A DNA stretch of 48,972 nucleotides from Bacillota bacterium (lineage in GTDB: Bacteria > Bacillota_I > Bacilli_A > RF39 > UBA660), in assembly GCA_015059305.1 (NCBI GenBank), contig SVAQ01000010.1:1-48972 (forward strand), read 5' to 3'. This document shows positions 7,846 to 19,516 of this stretch, one piece after another. The notes below the pieces were generated by a model. The model ran no database searches. It was given only the letters and a program-made list of their open reading frames with translations, and was not told the origin of the DNA. Position numbers and translations under genes: made by a program. Within the stretch, counting starts at the first letter, position 1; every line of letters begins with the position of its first letter.

Positions 7846-7878
7846 AAAAAAAAGCAACAAAATTGTTGCTTTTTTTTA
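7846..7878. terminator. Bidirectional terminator between rpsD and mraZ
   Basis: GCAACAA (7854-7860) pairs with TTGTTGC (7863-7869), flanked by an A tract and a T tract, so it can stop transcription from both rpsD (plus) and mraZ (minus). Confidence 0.93.
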
Positions 7879-7883
7879 TGTCA

Positions 7884-8315
7884 TTAAATTCTAATATCTT
7901 TACTTAAATTTAGAGTACGATAATTTTCATAAATATCTTCATTTGGAAATAATGCTATACAATCACCTTTTCCTTGTAATATTACATTACCAGATGATTT
8001 TTCTTGTATTTCTGACGGTAATAAAATTCTTCTTTGAGCGTCAATCTTCGAAACATCTATTATCATGTCAAATAAAGAATTTAATTTTGCTACTATAAGT
8101 TTAAATTCTTCTTCGTTAACCGCAAAATCTCTTTTTTTAGTTAACTCATCTATTAAAGAATTGATTTTTTCTAAAATATATAAATGATAGTAATCTCCAG
8201 AAAAACGTGCAAAAGCTACTTCACTACCCTTCCATACATCCATAGATGAAGGTATAAACATTCTACCCTTTGCGTCCACTTTCATGGTTTTTTGACCTAA
8301 AATTAATTTTTCCAT
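7884..8315 (-). CDS. mraZ: MraZ-like AbrB-fold transcription regulator
   Basis: A 143-residue protein, the usual length of MraZ. It has two swapped-hairpin AbrB-like repeats: DAKGRMFIPSSM near residue 14 and DAQRRILLPSEI near residue 97. Each carries the D-A-x-x-R core that MraZ uses to bind direct repeats upstream of the division/cell-wall cluster as an oligomeric ring. ATG at 8315 (not the in-frame ATG eight codons earlier) is chosen because AGAGGGG lies just upstream. MraZ is normally the first gene of the dcw cluster with rsmH. Here it is monocistronic, between terminators, with no division gene beside it. It could instead be a related AbrB-type regulator. Confidence 0.72.
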   Translation of the reverse strand: MEKLILGQKTMKVDAKGRMFIPSSMDVWKGSEVAFARFSGDYYHLYILEKINSLIDELTKKRDFAVNEEEFKLIVAKLNSLFDMIIDVSKIDAQRRILLPSEIQEKSSGNVILQGKGDCIALFPNEDIYENYRTLNLSKDIRI

Positions 8316-8341
8316 ACAAAACCCCTCTTTTAATGGCAATT

Positions 8342-8370
8342 ATAATACAATAAAAAAGCTAAAATGTCAA
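8342..8370 (-). promoter_or_regulatory. mraZ promoter inside the upstream terminator
   Basis: On the minus strand TTGACA (8365-8370), a 17-base spacer and TATTAT (8342-8347); TATAAT at 8339-8344 is an alternative -10 with a 20-base spacer. The -35 is formed by the loop of the terminator at 8352-8381. Confidence 0.65.
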
Positions 8371-8381
8371 ATTTTAGCTTT
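8352..8381 (-). terminator. Intrinsic terminator after the M16 peptidase operon
   Basis: On the minus strand an 11-bp stem (8355-8365 with 8371-8381, containing AGCT) with loop TTGAC is followed by a T tract. The stem overlaps the end of the 8374-9657 gene, and its loop forms part of the mraZ -35. Confidence 0.9.
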
Positions 8382-9657
8382 TCTTGCTAGCATTAGGTTT
8401 TAAAATTACATAACTAATTTCATACTTTTTAAGTTTATTTATGATATTTTCACCATCTAATACTTTTAATCCTTTAAAAACATCTTGAATATTATTAATA
8501 ATCTTACCGTATTTTATAATATCTGCTCTAATATCGTTATTTACATCTGTGGCATCTTCATAGCCCAATATAGAAGCCGCTATTAACGTTTTATTTTTAC
8601 GATTAAAGGATTCTTCATCAAATTCAAGAGAATTGATTTTTTCTTTTATAATTTTTACTATTTGTTTTGGATATGAAGTTGAGGATTCAAATGTTAATAC
8701 AATATGATTTTCCTCTACTGTTACCATATAATATATATCATCTACTAAAGCATTTTGAATTAAATGTTCATTAAGTTCACTAGTGGTTCCAAAATTAATA
8801 TCCATAATAATATTAAAAAGGATTCTAAGATTTAAATCAGAAATATTTTTATATTGTTTTTTAGGAATCTTAATGCTAAGTAACAATTTTTCTTTTGTAA
8901 CTGTTGTAGCAATTTCTTGTGATCCTTTGGCAACATTATCTGGTTCTTTAGGCAAGATAATTTCTGGATTTAAATACATTGGGGTATCTTCATTTTCAAA
9001 ATATTCATCAACAATCTTAACCACTTCATAGGGGTTAACATTACCTGTTACAGTTAAAAACATATTTTTAGGATGATAAAAATTATCAAATACATTTACT
9101 ACATCATCGATAGTAATACTTTTAATATCATCTTTTTCACCAGTTATTAAATGCCGTTTATTATTTGCTTTATATAAACCGTTCATTAAAGCTTTGTATC
9201 CTAAATTATAAGGATTATTTAAAGTCATTTTACTTTCTTCAACAATTATACCTTTTTCCTTTTGAATTAACCCCTTAGTAAAATATGGATTTAAAACAAA
9301 ATATAATAAATGTTCAATATTCTCTTTCAAATTATTATTACATACAACTTCATAAGAAGTATGATCATAGGTAGTATATGCATTACTATAACTCCCTATT
9401 TTATAGAAAAAATCATGAGCAGTAGAGTCTTTCTTTTCATTAAATTTAATATGTTCTAGAAAATGCGCCATACCATTAGGAACCATTATATCTTTACCAT
9501 TACTTTTAAATTTTGTATGAACACTTCCATATTTAACCGTTAAAGTTAAATTTGCCTCTTCCGAAAGATTATACTGCCAAATATAAATAGTTAAACCATT
9601 TTTACATATATGTTCATAAATTACTTCTCCAGTACCCTTTATTTTAATCTCTTTCAT
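8374..9657 (-). CDS. M16B zinc peptidase (YmfH-like)
   Basis: A 427-residue M16-family metallopeptidase. The zinc motif HxxEH is intact (HFLEH near residue 83), with the downstream glutamate in EKGIIVEESK. It also has the GNVNPYEVV segment typical of the YmfH/processing-peptidase-like group. Such enzymes degrade or process short peptides in a clamshell made with a second M16 protein, here probably the catalytically dead partner encoded just upstream. The annotated start is ATG at 9657, preceded by GTGAGG. A GTG at 9669 is in frame but lacks an SD. It overlaps the end of the YmfF-like gene by 14 bases, so the two are translationally coupled. Confidence 0.9.
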   Translation of the reverse strand: MKEIKIKGTGEVIYEHICKNGLTIYIWQYNLSEEANLTLTVKYGSVHTKFKSNGKDIMVPNGMAHFLEHIKFNEKKDSTAHDFFYKIGSYSNAYTTYDHTSYEVVCNNNLKENIEHLLYFVLNPYFTKGLIQKEKGIIVEESKMTLNNPYNLGYKALMNGLYKANNKRHLITGEKDDIKSITIDDVVNVFDNFYHPKNMFLTVTGNVNPYEVVKIVDEYFENEDTPMYLNPEIILPKEPDNVAKGSQEIATTVTKEKLLLSIKIPKKQYKNISDLNLRILFNIIMDINFGTTSELNEHLIQNALVDDIYYMVTVEENHIVLTFESSTSYPKQIVKIIKEKINSLEFDEESFNRKNKTLIAASILGYEDATDVNNDIRADIIKYGKIINNIQDVFKGLKVLDGENIINKLKKYEISYVILKPNASKKS

Positions 9658-10918
9658 CTTGTTCCTCACTTAATACATAAATAGTATTTTCTTTGATCTT
9701 TTTTGCTAAAGAAACAATATCTGCTTTAGTAATTTTTTCAATTAATTCTATTTTTTCATTAATGTCATAGTTACCCAAAAACACCTTAAATTCAAAGTTA
9801 GCTAATACTGCGCTCGGATTATTTTTATTAACATTTAGCGATAGCAACATATTTTGTTTAGCATCTTTAATATCTTCCTCAGTAAATTCTCCATTTTGCA
9901 TTTCTTTAATTGACTTAGTAATTAATTTTACTGTATGCATTACATTTTCCTTAGCCAAGGAAGAAGCTATACATAGTAAATTATCATATTTAAAATACAT
10001 ACTTGAAATCCGATAACAATAACTATTTTCTTCACGAATATATCGGTATAGCTTACTACTTAACCCTCCGCTTCCTAAAATATAATTTAGTAAATGAAAA
10101 GTTATTTCTTTTTCATCTTTTGTAAGATTATCTAAATTATATAAGCACACTAATTGGGATTGTAAAAATGATGAAGAATCCTCTTTTTCTAGGGGGTTCT
10201 TACGTAATTTATTCTCAATATAATAATCAATTTTACTAGTTCTAATCTTTCGGTTATGATAATACTTTTTAATGTATTTAACTATGTTATCCATATTCGT
10301 ATTACCAATTATGAAAATATCTATAAGAGAATTATTAATTAAGTTTTGATAAGCTTCATATAATTTTTCCGGAGTAATTTTTTCAACATCTTCTTTTGTT
10401 CCAAGAATACTAAGTGAACTAACACTTTCACTATCCATTGTAACAAGAGCATTATTAATTGCTTTCTTTTCAGCATTTTCCTCAATACTTTCAATATCTA
10501 ATAAAATATTATTTTTAACTATCTTAAAAGTATCTATATCAAATTCTTCATTAATAACATTAGGTTTATTAATCATTTCAAATAAAAACTCAATAACGTT
10601 TTCTAAGTAATCTTTTTCACTAATAAACTCCGGATTAATAAAATTAACAGAAAAAATTGTATTTAAACAATCACCCACTTTATTTGCAAAGCAATAATAA
10701 TAGGTTTTATATAAATCTTCACATTTAATTGCAAGTTTCCTTCGGGTAGGATACTTTTTCGAAGATTCATTTAACATTGCTGCTAAAAAAGAATTAAGAG
10801 CAATTGTTTTTTCATCAACCTTTGCTCTAAAAATAACTTCAATTTTCGAAGTTTTAAAACGATTAGTTTTGATTGTATGGATACTATATGATTTACAATC
10901 GATGCTCTTATACTCCAT
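9644..10918 (-). CDS. Inactive M16-family partner (YmfF-like)
   Basis: A 424-residue M16-family protein. No HxxEH zinc motif appears in its N-terminal half, where the position is occupied by NSFLAAMLNESS. It keeps the M16 fold landmarks, including IFIIGNTNMDNIV and the C-terminal SRY-like segment GSGGLSSKLYRYIREENSYC. In Bacillus the YmfF and YmfH pair is made of one inactive and one active member, and this arrangement matches. ATG at 10918 follows AGAGGTG. It lies 24 bases after the HD phosphohydrolase and overlaps the YmfH-like gene, so the three form one operon. Confidence 0.87.
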   Translation of the reverse strand: MEYKSIDCKSYSIHTIKTNRFKTSKIEVIFRAKVDEKTIALNSFLAAMLNESSKKYPTRRKLAIKCEDLYKTYYYCFANKVGDCLNTIFSVNFINPEFISEKDYLENVIEFLFEMINKPNVINEEFDIDTFKIVKNNILLDIESIEENAEKKAINNALVTMDSESVSSLSILGTKEDVEKITPEKLYEAYQNLINNSLIDIFIIGNTNMDNIVKYIKKYYHNRKIRTSKIDYYIENKLRKNPLEKEDSSSFLQSQLVCLYNLDNLTKDEKEITFHLLNYILGSGGLSSKLYRYIREENSYCYRISSMYFKYDNLLCIASSLAKENVMHTVKLITKSIKEMQNGEFTEEDIKDAKQNMLLSLNVNKNNPSAVLANFEFKVFLGNYDINEKIELIEKITKADIVSLAKKIKENTIYVLSEEQDERD

Positions 10919-10942
10919 AATTCACCTCTTTTTTATTATTTC

Positions 10943-12073
10943 CTATTCTACTATTTTTATGTTTAATTTATCGAATTGCTCATTAAAATACTCATCTGTC
11001 ATACCTGATACATAATCTAAAACAATTCTTGCATTAGTATTTTCTTTATATTCTTCACTCATATTATTTAAATATGATGTATAAATAACACTATCAGTAT
11101 TATTATTAACCAAATCTTTCATAAAACTACTAACTACACTTCGAAATTTAAATTCTATATAGTCACGTTGTTGCTTATTTAAACATTTGTAATAAATGTA
11201 TTCATAATTAAATTTCTTAAGTGCTTTAACAGCATTAAATACTTCATCACTCATTTTAATATAAGGGACATCTACACTATTTTTTATAATATCACAAATA
11301 ATAGTATTAACAATTTGAGCATTAGTAGTGCCTAAAACACTTCGAATTTCTTTAGGAACATCATCAAAAGTTAAAAGTCCTACACGAATTCCGTCTTCAA
11401 TATCTCTACCTAAATAAGCGATAATATCACTAACGCGAACTACACATCCCTCTAAAGTCATTGGCCTTAAATACTTAGCCACATCTTTATCTTTATATGA
11501 ATTATAATATTCATTCAAAAAATCTTCTTGCGTTTTCTTTTTTGGGTGGTATTCATTTGATACCATTTCACCATTATGACACATAATAGCATCTAAAACT
11601 TGTAACGAAACATTATTACCATTACCATAGTTTTCGACAAACATTACATTACGAACACTATTTATATTATGAAGAAAATTTCCTTCTCCTAGTTCACGTG
11701 AAATTTTATCAAGGACCTTTTCTCCTTCATGACCGTATGGTGTATGCCCTAAATCATGACCTAATGCTGCAGCTTCAATCAAATCTTCATTTAATCTTAA
11801 TGCTCTTCCTATCGTCCTTGCAATCTTAGATACATATTGAACGTGAACCATTCTCTTTTGAATATGATCATTTTCTACCACTGTAAATACTTGTGTCTTA
11901 TCCATATATCTTACATATGATAAAGAATAAATTATTTTATCAATATCTCTAAAAAATGGGGTTCTAATATCAGGATTATAAGGTTTTAAATAAATAGCAT
12001 CCTTATCCTTCGTGGCATAGAAACCTAAATCTGTTCCATGTTTTTGCATATTTTCATAAACTTTATCGTTCAT
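10943..12073 (-). CDS. dGTPase-like HD-domain phosphohydrolase
   Basis: A 376-residue HD-superfamily protein related to dGTP triphosphohydrolase. Visible metal ligands are H (HVQYVSKIAR), the HD pair (ALGHDLGHTPYGH) and a later D (VRVSDIIAYLGRDIEDG). The family cleaves dNTPs to a nucleoside and triphosphate and helps to balance dNTP pools. Some members are Mn-dependent with broad specificity, so the exact substrate is uncertain. ATG at 12073 follows GGGAGGT. It is the first gene of a three-gene operon with the M16 pair, and follows the rpoC terminator. Confidence 0.88.
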   Translation of the reverse strand: MNDKVYENMQKHGTDLGFYATKDKDAIYLKPYNPDIRTPFFRDIDKIIYSLSYVRYMDKTQVFTVVENDHIQKRMVHVQYVSKIARTIGRALRLNEDLIEAAALGHDLGHTPYGHEGEKVLDKISRELGEGNFLHNINSVRNVMFVENYGNGNNVSLQVLDAIMCHNGEMVSNEYHPKKKTQEDFLNEYYNSYKDKDVAKYLRPMTLEGCVVRVSDIIAYLGRDIEDGIRVGLLTFDDVPKEIRSVLGTTNAQIVNTIICDIIKNSVDVPYIKMSDEVFNAVKALKKFNYEYIYYKCLNKQQRDYIEFKFRSVVSSFMKDLVNNNTDSVIYTSYLNNMSEEYKENTNARIVLDYVSGMTDEYFNEQFDKLNIKIVE

Positions 12074-12118
12074 AATGTACCTCCCTTATACAAACTATTG
12101 TATCAAATTTATTTCAAA

Positions 12119-12142
12119 GAAAAAAGCCTTTTATATAAGGCT
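12119..12142 (-). terminator. Intrinsic terminator of rpoBC
   Basis: On the minus strand AGCCTT, loop ATATAA, AAGGCT is followed by a T tract. It begins at the rpoC stop codon. Confidence 0.9.
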
Positions 12143-15100
12143 TATTCTTCATTTGCAACTACTTCTTCAGTAGAATTCTCTTCCATTAAAGTTTCTTCTA
12201 AAGTTTCAGCAGCATCATTTACTAAAAATTGTTTTTCAAGTTCAATATCAACTGAAGCATATTCTTTAGCTCCTGTACCTGCAGGAATTAATTTACCAAT
12301 GATAACATTTTCTTTTAATCCTTTTAGGTAGTCAACTTTACCTTTAATCGCAGCATCAGTAAGAACTCTTGTAGTTTCTTGGAATGATGCAGCTGATAAG
12401 AATGAATCAGTTTCTAATGATGATTTAGTAATACCAAGCATAATTGGGTTACCCTTAGCAGGTACTCCACCACTTAATAATACTGGTTTGTTACCTTCGA
12501 TGAATGTTCTTAATGATACTGTTAGACCTTCAACAAAATCTGTATCTCCAGGATCAACAATCTTCATCTTATTAATCATTCTCTTAACAATAATTTCAAT
12601 ATGTTTATCGTTAATATCAACACCTTGTAATTTATATACACTTTGAATTTCTTTTAGGATGTATTCTTGTGCAGTAAGTGGGTCTGTTACAGCTAGTAAT
12701 TCTTTTGGTGCTATAACACCTTCAGTTAATTTATCACCAGCATTAACTTCATCACCAACCGCTACACGTAATTTCATGTTGTAATTAGTAACATGATCTC
12801 TTACACCAGCTTCATTTTCAACAGTAATTGTATATTTCAAATTATTTTCAGTAATATTAGTTACTTTACCAGAAATTTCTGCAATAGTAGCTTTATACTT
12901 AGGTGTTCTAGCTTCGAATAATTCTTCTACTCTTGGAAGACCTTGAGTAATATCTTCAGCAGAGGCAACACCACCTGTATGGAATGTACGCATTGTTAAT
13001 TGTGTACCAGGTTCACCAACTGATTGAGCAGCCATTACACCAACAGCTTCACCCGTTTCAACTAAGTTACCAGTAGCAAGGTTGCGTCCATAACATTTTT
13101 GACATACACCACCATCTGATTTACAAGTAAGTGCACTTCTAATTTCAACTTTTGTAATACCAGCTTTTTTGATTTTTGAACAAGTATTTTCAGTAATCAT
13201 TTCGCCAGCGTCACAAATAACATTTTTAGTTTCAGGATCAACGATTTTCTTCGCAGCAAATCTTCCTAAAATTCTTTCATCTAATGGTTCAATAACAGAT
13301 CCATCTTTATCATTTAATAAGTCTTGAACAACAACACCTTGAATAGATCCACAGTCATAATCTTTAACAATAATATCTTGAGCAACGTCTACAAGTCTTC
13401 TTGTTAAGTAACCTGAATCGGCAGTTTTTAATGCTGTATCGGCAGCACCTTTTCGAGAACCGTGTGTTGATAAGAAGAATTCTGATACTGTAAGTCCGTC
13501 CATGAATGATGAAGTAATTGGAATTTCTACAGTTTCACCATTTGGTTTTGCCATAAGTCCACGCATACCTGCAAGTTGGGTAAAGTTTGAAATTTCCCCA
13601 CGAGCACCAGAGTTCATCATCATGAAGATTGGGTTTTTGTAATCATTTAAACTGATTTGTTTTAGTTCTGCTTTAACTTTATCAGTAGCAGCAGCCCAGT
13701 TAGCAATAACTTCTTGGTATCTTTCACTTTCAGTAATTAAACCTTTTTTATATTGCTTATTAATTTTTTCAACATTTGCTTTTGCTTCATCAACGATTTC
13801 TTGTTTCTTTTCACTAGTTTTAATATCTGCATAAGATACTGTAATACCAGCGATTGTTGAATATTTGAAACCTTGATCTTTTAATTTATCAAGCATAATT
13901 GAAGTTTCAGTTGTACGATATCTTTTGAACACTTGAGCAATTAGTGATTTTAAGTTTGACTTAATAAGTGGATTAACAACTTCCATTTTTTTAATTGCTT
14001 CAGGAATATTAGTACCTTTTTCTAAGAAATATTTATTAGGAGTAATACCTTCAATATTATCTTTACTTCCATCATTAATAAATGGGAAAGTATCTGGTAA
14101 AATTTCATTAAATTTAATCTTACCTACAGTAGTTACTAAATATTTATCTTGTTGTTCTTCAGTAAATAATTTATGTTTAAATGAATTTGCTGGAAGAGCA
14201 ATTCTTGTATGTAGAGTAATTTCTCTTCTTTCATAAGCCATTAAAGCTTCGTTCGGATCTTTAAATACTCTACCTTCTCCTTCTTCACCAGCAACTTCCA
14301 TAGTTAAATAACAGTTACCTAATACCATGTCTTGAGATGGTGTAACGATTGGTTTACCATCTTTAGGATTTAGAATGTTATTTGCCCCTAACATAAGAAG
14401 TCTAGCTTCTGCTTTTGCTTCTTCTGAAAGTGGAACGTGTACAGCCATTTGGTCACCGTCGAAATCGGCATTAAATGCTGCACATACAAGTGGATGTAGT
14501 CTGATTGCTTTTCCACCAATTAATTTAGGTTCAAATGCTTGAATACCAAGTCTATGTAGAGTTGGAGCACGGTTAAGCATTACTGGATGTTCAGTAATAA
14601 CATCTTCAACAATGTCCCATACGCATTCATCTCTTGTTTCAATTAATTTTTTAGCACCCTTAATGTTATGCGCTAATCCTCTTTCAACTATTCCGTTAAT
14701 TACATGCGGTTTGAATAACTCAAGAGCCATTTCTTTTGGTAAACCACATTGATACATTTTTAAATAAGGACCAACAACGATAACAGAACGACCAGAATAG
14801 TCCACACGTTTACCAAGTAGGTTTTGTCTAAAACGTCCTTGTTTACCTTTTAACATTGAAGATAAACTCTTTAGTGGTCTATTTGATGCAGAAGTAATAC
14901 TTCTACCACGACGACCATTATCAAGTAAAGAGTCTACTGCTTCTTGAAGCATTCTCTTTTCATTTTGAACAATGATTGAAGGAGCTCCAAGTTCTAATAA
15001 TTTCTTTAAACGATTATTTCTATTAATAATTCTTCTATATAAGTCATTTAAATCTGAAGTAGCAAATCTACCACCATCTAGTTGAATCATTGGACGAAGT

Positions 15101-15810
15101 TCTGGTGGAATAACTGGTAGTACTTCTAGAACCATCCATTCAGGACGATTTCCACTTTCTTGGAAAGAAACTAGACAATCTAATCTCTTAACAAGACGAA
15201 TTCTTTTTTGACCAGTTGTATCTTCAAGTTCTTTACGAACATCTTCTACTTCTTTATCTATATCAACTTGAGCAAGTAATTCTCTGATTGCTTCAGCACC
15301 CATACCAACTTTGAAAGTATTTCCGTATTTTTCATATAGATTACGATATTCTTTGTCAGATAAAGTTTGTTTAGCTTCTAATGGCGCTTTACCTGGATCA
15401 ATTACTACATAACTTACGAAATATAGTACTTCTTCTAGGTCTCTTGGAGACATATCTAGAACTAATCCCATTTTTGATGGAACACCTTTAAAGAACCAGA
15501 TATGAGAGCAAGGAGCAGCAAGTTCAATATGACCCATTCTCTCTCTTCTTACTTTTGAAAGTGTAACTTCTACACCACAACGATCACAAATAATATTTTT
15601 ATATCTTAATCTTTTGTATTTTCCACAACTACATTCAAAATCTTTTGATGGACCAAAAATCTTTTCGCAAAATAGACCATCTCTTTCAGGTTTTAATGTA
15701 CGATAATTGATAGTTTCAGGTTTCTTAACTTCACCATAAGACCAACTTCTGATCTTTTCTGGTGAGGCAATAGATACTCTTATACCTTTAAAATTACTTA
15801 CATCTATCAT
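12142..15810 (-). CDS. rpoC: RNA polymerase subunit beta'
   Basis: A 1222-residue beta' subunit, close to the usual Firmicutes length. Visible landmarks: the N-terminal zinc ribbon (CSCGKYKR, then CDRCGVEV), the rudder/lid region around [15 protein letters not shown], the active-site NADFDGD (residues 447-453) that holds the catalytic Mg2+, the bridge-helix/trigger-loop region with [19 protein letters not shown], and the second zinc site ([13 protein letters not shown]). It begins with ATG at 15810, overlapping the rpoB stop by one base (TAATG), so the two are translationally coupled. The C-terminal 30 residues are acidic, rich in E and T. Confidence 0.99.
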   Translation of the reverse strand: MIDVSNFKGIRVSIASPEKIRSWSYGEVKKPETINYRTLKPERDGLFCEKIFGPSKDFECSCGKYKRLRYKNIICDRCGVEVTLSKVRRERMGHIELAAPCSHIWFFKGVPSKMGLVLDMSPRDLEEVLYFVSYVVIDPGKAPLEAKQTLSDKEYRNLYEKYGNTFKVGMGAEAIRELLAQVDIDKEVEDVRKELEDTTGQKRIRLVKRLDCLVSFQESGNRPEWMVLEVLPVIPPELRPMIQLDGGRFATSDLNDLYRRIINRNNRLKKLLELGAPSIIVQNEKRMLQEAVDSLLDNGRRGRSITSASNRPLKSLSSMLKGKQGRFRQNLLGKRVDYSGRSVIVVGPYLKMYQCGLPKEMALELFKPHVINGIVERGLAHNIKGAKKLIETRDECVWDIVEDVITEHPVMLNRAPTLHRLGIQAFEPKLIGGKAIRLHPLVCAAFNADFDGDQMAVHVPLSEEAKAEARLLMLGANNILNPKDGKPIVTPSQDMVLGNCYLTMEVAGEEGEGRVFKDPNEALMAYERREITLHTRIALPANSFKHKLFTEEQQDKYLVTTVGKIKFNEILPDTFPFINDGSKDNIEGITPNKYFLEKGTNIPEAIKKMEVVNPLIKSNLKSLIAQVFKRYRTTETSIMLDKLKDQGFKYSTIAGITVSYADIKTSEKKQEIVDEAKANVEKINKQYKKGLITESERYQEVIANWAAATDKVKAELKQISLNDYKNPIFMMMNSGARGEISNFTQLAGMRGLMAKPNGETVEIPITSSFMDGLTVSEFFLSTHGSRKGAADTALKTADSGYLTRRLVDVAQDIIVKDYDCGSIQGVVVQDLLNDKDGSVIEPLDERILGRFAAKKIVDPETKNVICDAGEMITENTCSKIKKAGITKVEIRSALTCKSDGGVCQKCYGRNLATGNLVETGEAVGVMAAQSVGEPGTQLTMRTFHTGGVASAEDITQGLPRVEELFEARTPKYKATIAEISGKVTNITENNLKYTITVENEAGVRDHVTNYNMKLRVAVGDEVNAGDKLTEGVIAPKELLAVTDPLTAQEYILKEIQSVYKLQGVDINDKHIEIIVKRMINKMKIVDPGDTDFVEGLTVSLRTFIEGNKPVLLSGGVPAKGNPIMLGITKSSLETDSFLSAASFQETTRVLTDAAIKGKVDYLKGLKENVIIGKLIPAGTGAKEYASVDIELEKQFLVNDAAETLEETLMEENSTEEVVANEE

Positions 15811-18800
15811 TATAAGTCACCTTCTTCCTCATCAATATCTTCTAAGACGTCTGGGAATTCTAAATCGTCAAAATCAACATCGTCTTCTTCATCTTCTTCA
15901 GCCGAAGTTTCTTCAACTTCAGGTTCTGGCATATCCATATCCTTAGTTAAATCGATTTCATCAATTCTAAGCGCGCCTTCATTTTCATCGCTTTCTTCAA
16001 TATCTTTAAATTCTAATAATTCATCTTCAGTATTTAATACTTGAACATCTAATCCTAATGCTTGGAATTCTTTAACAAGTACTCTAAAGCTTTCTGGTAC
16101 ACCAGCTTGGTTAACTAATTTACCTTTAACTAGCGCTTCATAAACTTTAACACGTCCAACAATATCATCAGCTTTAACAGTTAAGATTTCTTGTAGTACA
16201 TGAGCAGCACCATATGCATATAGTGCCCAAACTTCCATTTCTCCGAAACGTTGACCACCAAATTGTGCTTTACCACCTAATGGTTGTTGAGTAACAAGTG
16301 AATAAGGACCTGTTGCTCTTGCATGAAGTTTATCATCAACCATGTGGTGTAATTTAATCATGTACATTACCCCAACTGATACAGGGTTATCAAATGGTTC
16401 ACCAGTACGTCCATCGTGTAAGATCATCTTACCATCTGGATTCATTCCGGCTTCAGCCATTTCCTCTTGAATATCTGCCCAAGTAGCAGAATCAAATACT
16501 GGAGTTGCATAATGTGTTCCAATTTGTTTTCCTGCCATACCTAAGTGAATTTCAAGAATTTGTCCTATGTTCATACGAGATGGAACCCCAAGTGGATTTA
16601 ACATGATGTCTACTGGACGACCATCTGGCATGTATGGCATATCTTCTTCAGGTAATACTAAAGAGATAACACCTTTGTTACCATGTCGACCTGACATCTT
16701 ATCTCCAACTTGAATTTTTCTCTTTTGAATTATGTATACTCTAATTACTTTTGATACACCTGCAGCAAGTTCATCAGAGTTTTCCTTAGTATAAATTTTA
16801 ATATCATGAACGATACCATCTGCACCGTGTTCTACACGTAATGATGTATCTCTAACTTCACGAGTTTTTTCTCCGAAGATTGCATGCAATAATTTTTCTT
16901 CTGAAGTAAGTTCTTGAACTCCTTTTGGAGTAACTTTACCAACTAGGATATCTCCTTCATGTACTTCAGTACCAATTCTTACAATACCTTCAGCATCTAG
17001 GTTCTTACGAGCATCTTCACCAATATTTGGAATATCTCTTGTAATTTCTTCTGGACCTAGTTTAGTATCACGACATTCAATGTCATAATGTGATATATGA
17101 AGTGATGTATAAACATCATCTTTAACTAATCTTTCATTTAAGATAACAGCATCCTCATAATTGTAACCTTCAAAAGTCATGAATGCTACAGTCATGTTTT
17201 TACCTAATGCAAGTTCCCCACCATTACATGAAGGACCATCAGCAATAACTTGACCTTTGTGAACTTTATCCCCAGCTCTAACAACTGGACGATGATTTAC
17301 ACAAGTTGAGGCATTTGATCTTTCAAAATTTGCTAAATAATAAGTATCTTTACTATTTGCAACCTTAATAACTATTTTTTTAGCATCAGCGTATTCTACT
17401 ACACCGTCTGCTTTTGCCACAACACAGCTTCCTGATGATGCTGCAGCAATATGTTCTACTCCAGTACCTACGATCGGTGCTTCAGATACAAGTAGAGGAA
17501 CAGCTTGACGTTGCATGTTCGCACCCATTAGTGTTCTTCTAGCGTCGTCGAATTCCAAAAATGGAATACAACTTGTTGTAACTGATACAACTTGGCTTGG
17601 AGCTACGTCAACAAAGTCAACTTGATTTCTTTTTACACGTACGTTATCACCATTAATACGAACAATTACTTCATCCTCAACAATACGCATATTATCATCA
17701 AGTTCTACTGTTGCTTGTGAAATATAGAAATCTGCTTCTTCATCAGCAGTCATATAAATAACTTCATCTTGTACTACACCATCAATAACTTTATGATATG
17801 GAGTCATAATAAATCCATAATCATTAATTTTCGCATATCCTGCAAGTGATGTAATAAGACCAATGTTTTGTCCTTCTGGTGATTCAATTGGACAAATACG
17901 ACCATAGTGAGATGAGTTAACGTCACGTACTTCCATACCAGCACGTTCACGAGATAATCCTCCTGGTCCTAAAGATGACAAACGTCTTTTATCTGTAAGT
18001 TCTGCAATAGGGTTAACTTGATCCATGAATTTTGATAACTGACTTGAACCAAAGAATTCTTTTAAAATTGCAGTTACTGGACGAATATTAATTAAAGTTT
18101 TTGGAGTAACAGTTTCAATTTCTTGAGTTGTCATTCTTTCTCTAATAACTCTTTCCATTCTCGCCATACCAGTTCTAAATTGGTTTTCAATAAGTTCCCC
18201 AACTTGTCTAACACGACGATTTCCTAAATGGTCAATTTCATCTTCATTACCAATATTGAAATGTAAGCCAATATAGTATGAAAGTGATGCATAAATATCA
18301 GGAATAGTTAGTCTTTTTTCTTCAACAGTACTATCAGTACCAATTAAAGTTAAAACCATTTTTCCATCTAACTTATCATATACTTTTAATGTTTGAATCT
18401 TCTTGTAATCATCTAATTCTTCATTAATTGTAGTATCATTTAGATTAAATCCTTCAGCAAAAATAGGTTTTAAACTTTCTAATACAGGTTTTGTAATTAC
18501 ATCACCTTTCTTAGCGTATACTTCTTTTCCTACTTTAATATCTTCAGCTAAAGTACATCCAATAAGTCTTTCGGTAATATTTAACTTTTTGTTAAATTTA
18601 TAACGACCAACTTTTGCTAAATCATAACGGAAACGATCAAAGAAACGAGTAATTAATTGGTTCTTTGAACTATCAAGTGTAGCAGGTTCTCCTGGTCTTA
18701 ATTTTTCATAAATTTCTAGTAATGCTTCATCAGTATTATTTGTAGCATCTTTTTCTAGAGTATTCTTAATATATTGGTTATCTCCGAATAATTCAATAAT

Positions 18801-19418
18801 TTCTTCATCAGTAGATAAACCTAACGCTCTTAAGAATGTTGTTACTGTAACCTTTCTAGTACGATCAATTCTAACATAGATAACGTCTTTAGCATCAGTT
18901 TCATACTCAAGCCATGTACCTTTGTTAGGAATGATTTCTCCCCCAATAATTCTACGACCATTCTTGTCTATTTCTCTTTTGAAATATACAGAAGGACTTC
19001 GAACAAGTTGAGAAACAATAACTCTTTCTGCTCCGTTAATGATAAATGTTCCTGCATCTGTCATTAATGGCATATCTCCTAAGAATATAGTTTGTTCCTT
19101 AACTTCTCCTGTTTCATGAATGAATAATCTTGCTTCAACTTTTAATGGTGCAGCATAGTTTACCATTCTTTCCTTTGCTTCCTTAATAGAATATCTTGGT
19201 TCATCAAGTGAATATTCACCAAATTCTAAAGAAATATTACCAGTAAAACTTTCAACTGGAAAAAGATCCTCAAATGTTTCTTTGATTCCATTTTCCAAAA
19301 AGTTTTGGTAACTCTTCTTTTGAATTTCTAGTAAGTCGGCAAGTTCTAGTGTGTTTTTGCTTTTTGCAAAGCTTCTTCTTTCGCGATAGTCTCCGAATTT
19401 TTCTTTCTTATAAGCCAC
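15810..19418 (-). CDS. rpoB: RNA polymerase subunit beta
   Basis: A 1202-residue beta subunit with an acidic C-terminal tail rich in D/E. The fork and rifampicin region is clear: [13 protein letters not shown], then [15 protein letters not shown] and [14 protein letters not shown]. Also visible are the [10 protein letters not shown] and [13 protein letters not shown] segments that help form the active centre. Lys463 and Asp476 occupy the positions of E. coli Q513 and H526, and Val468 that of N518, so intrinsic rifampicin resistance is likely. The start is GTG at 19418 after GGGGTGAG. It lies about 100 bases after the rsmC-like gene, as in Bacillus (ybxB-rpoB-rpoC), but rplJ/rplL are not upstream. 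Confidence 0.99.
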   Translation of the reverse strand: MAYKKEKFGDYRERRSFAKSKNTLELADLLEIQKKSYQNFLENGIKETFEDLFPVESFTGNISLEFGEYSLDEPRYSIKEAKERMVNYAAPLKVEARLFIHETGEVKEQTIFLGDMPLMTDAGTFIINGAERVIVSQLVRSPSVYFKREIDKNGRRIIGGEIIPNKGTWLEYETDAKDVIYVRIDRTRKVTVTTFLRALGLSTDEEIIELFGDNQYIKNTLEKDATNNTDEALLEIYEKLRPGEPATLDSSKNQLITRFFDRFRYDLAKVGRYKFNKKLNITERLIGCTLAEDIKVGKEVYAKKGDVITKPVLESLKPIFAEGFNLNDTTINEELDDYKKIQTLKVYDKLDGKMVLTLIGTDSTVEEKRLTIPDIYASLSYYIGLHFNIGNEDEIDHLGNRRVRQVGELIENQFRTGMARMERVIRERMTTQEIETVTPKTLINIRPVTAILKEFFGSSQLSKFMDQVNPIAELTDKRRLSSLGPGGLSRERAGMEVRDVNSSHYGRICPIESPEGQNIGLITSLAGYAKINDYGFIMTPYHKVIDGVVQDEVIYMTADEEADFYISQATVELDDNMRIVEDEVIVRINGDNVRVKRNQVDFVDVAPSQVVSVTTSCIPFLEFDDARRTLMGANMQRQAVPLLVSEAPIVGTGVEHIAAASSGSCVVAKADGVVEYADAKKIVIKVANSKDTYYLANFERSNASTCVNHRPVVRAGDKVHKGQVIADGPSCNGGELALGKNMTVAFMTFEGYNYEDAVILNERLVKDDVYTSLHISHYDIECRDTKLGPEEITRDIPNIGEDARKNLDAEGIVRIGTEVHEGDILVGKVTPKGVQELTSEEKLLHAIFGEKTREVRDTSLRVEHGADGIVHDIKIYTKENSDELAAGVSKVIRVYIIQKRKIQVGDKMSGRHGNKGVISLVLPEEDMPYMPDGRPVDIMLNPLGVPSRMNIGQILEIHLGMAGKQIGTHYATPVFDSATWADIQEEMAEAGMNPDGKMILHDGRTGEPFDNPVSVGVMYMIKLHHMVDDKLHARATGPYSLVTQQPLGGKAQFGGQRFGEMEVWALYAYGAAHVLQEILTVKADDIVGRVKVYEALVKGKLVNQAGVPESFRVLVKEFQALGLDVQVLNTEDELLEFKDIEESDENEGALRIDEIDLTKDMDMPEPEVEETSAEEDEEDDVDFDDLEFPDVLEDIDEEEGDL

Positions 19419-19516
19419 GATCTCACCCCATCATCAATATTTTTTGGACTATTTTCTTCTTATATAAAAATAAACACGTCAGCGATACATAATTTTACCA
19501 AATAATCAAGTATTGG

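Noticed and set aside
8783..9031. ORF on the plus strand inside the M16 peptidase
   Set aside because: It lies opposite a confident gene, has no SD or promoter and a low-complexity hydrophobic sequence; it is a shadow.
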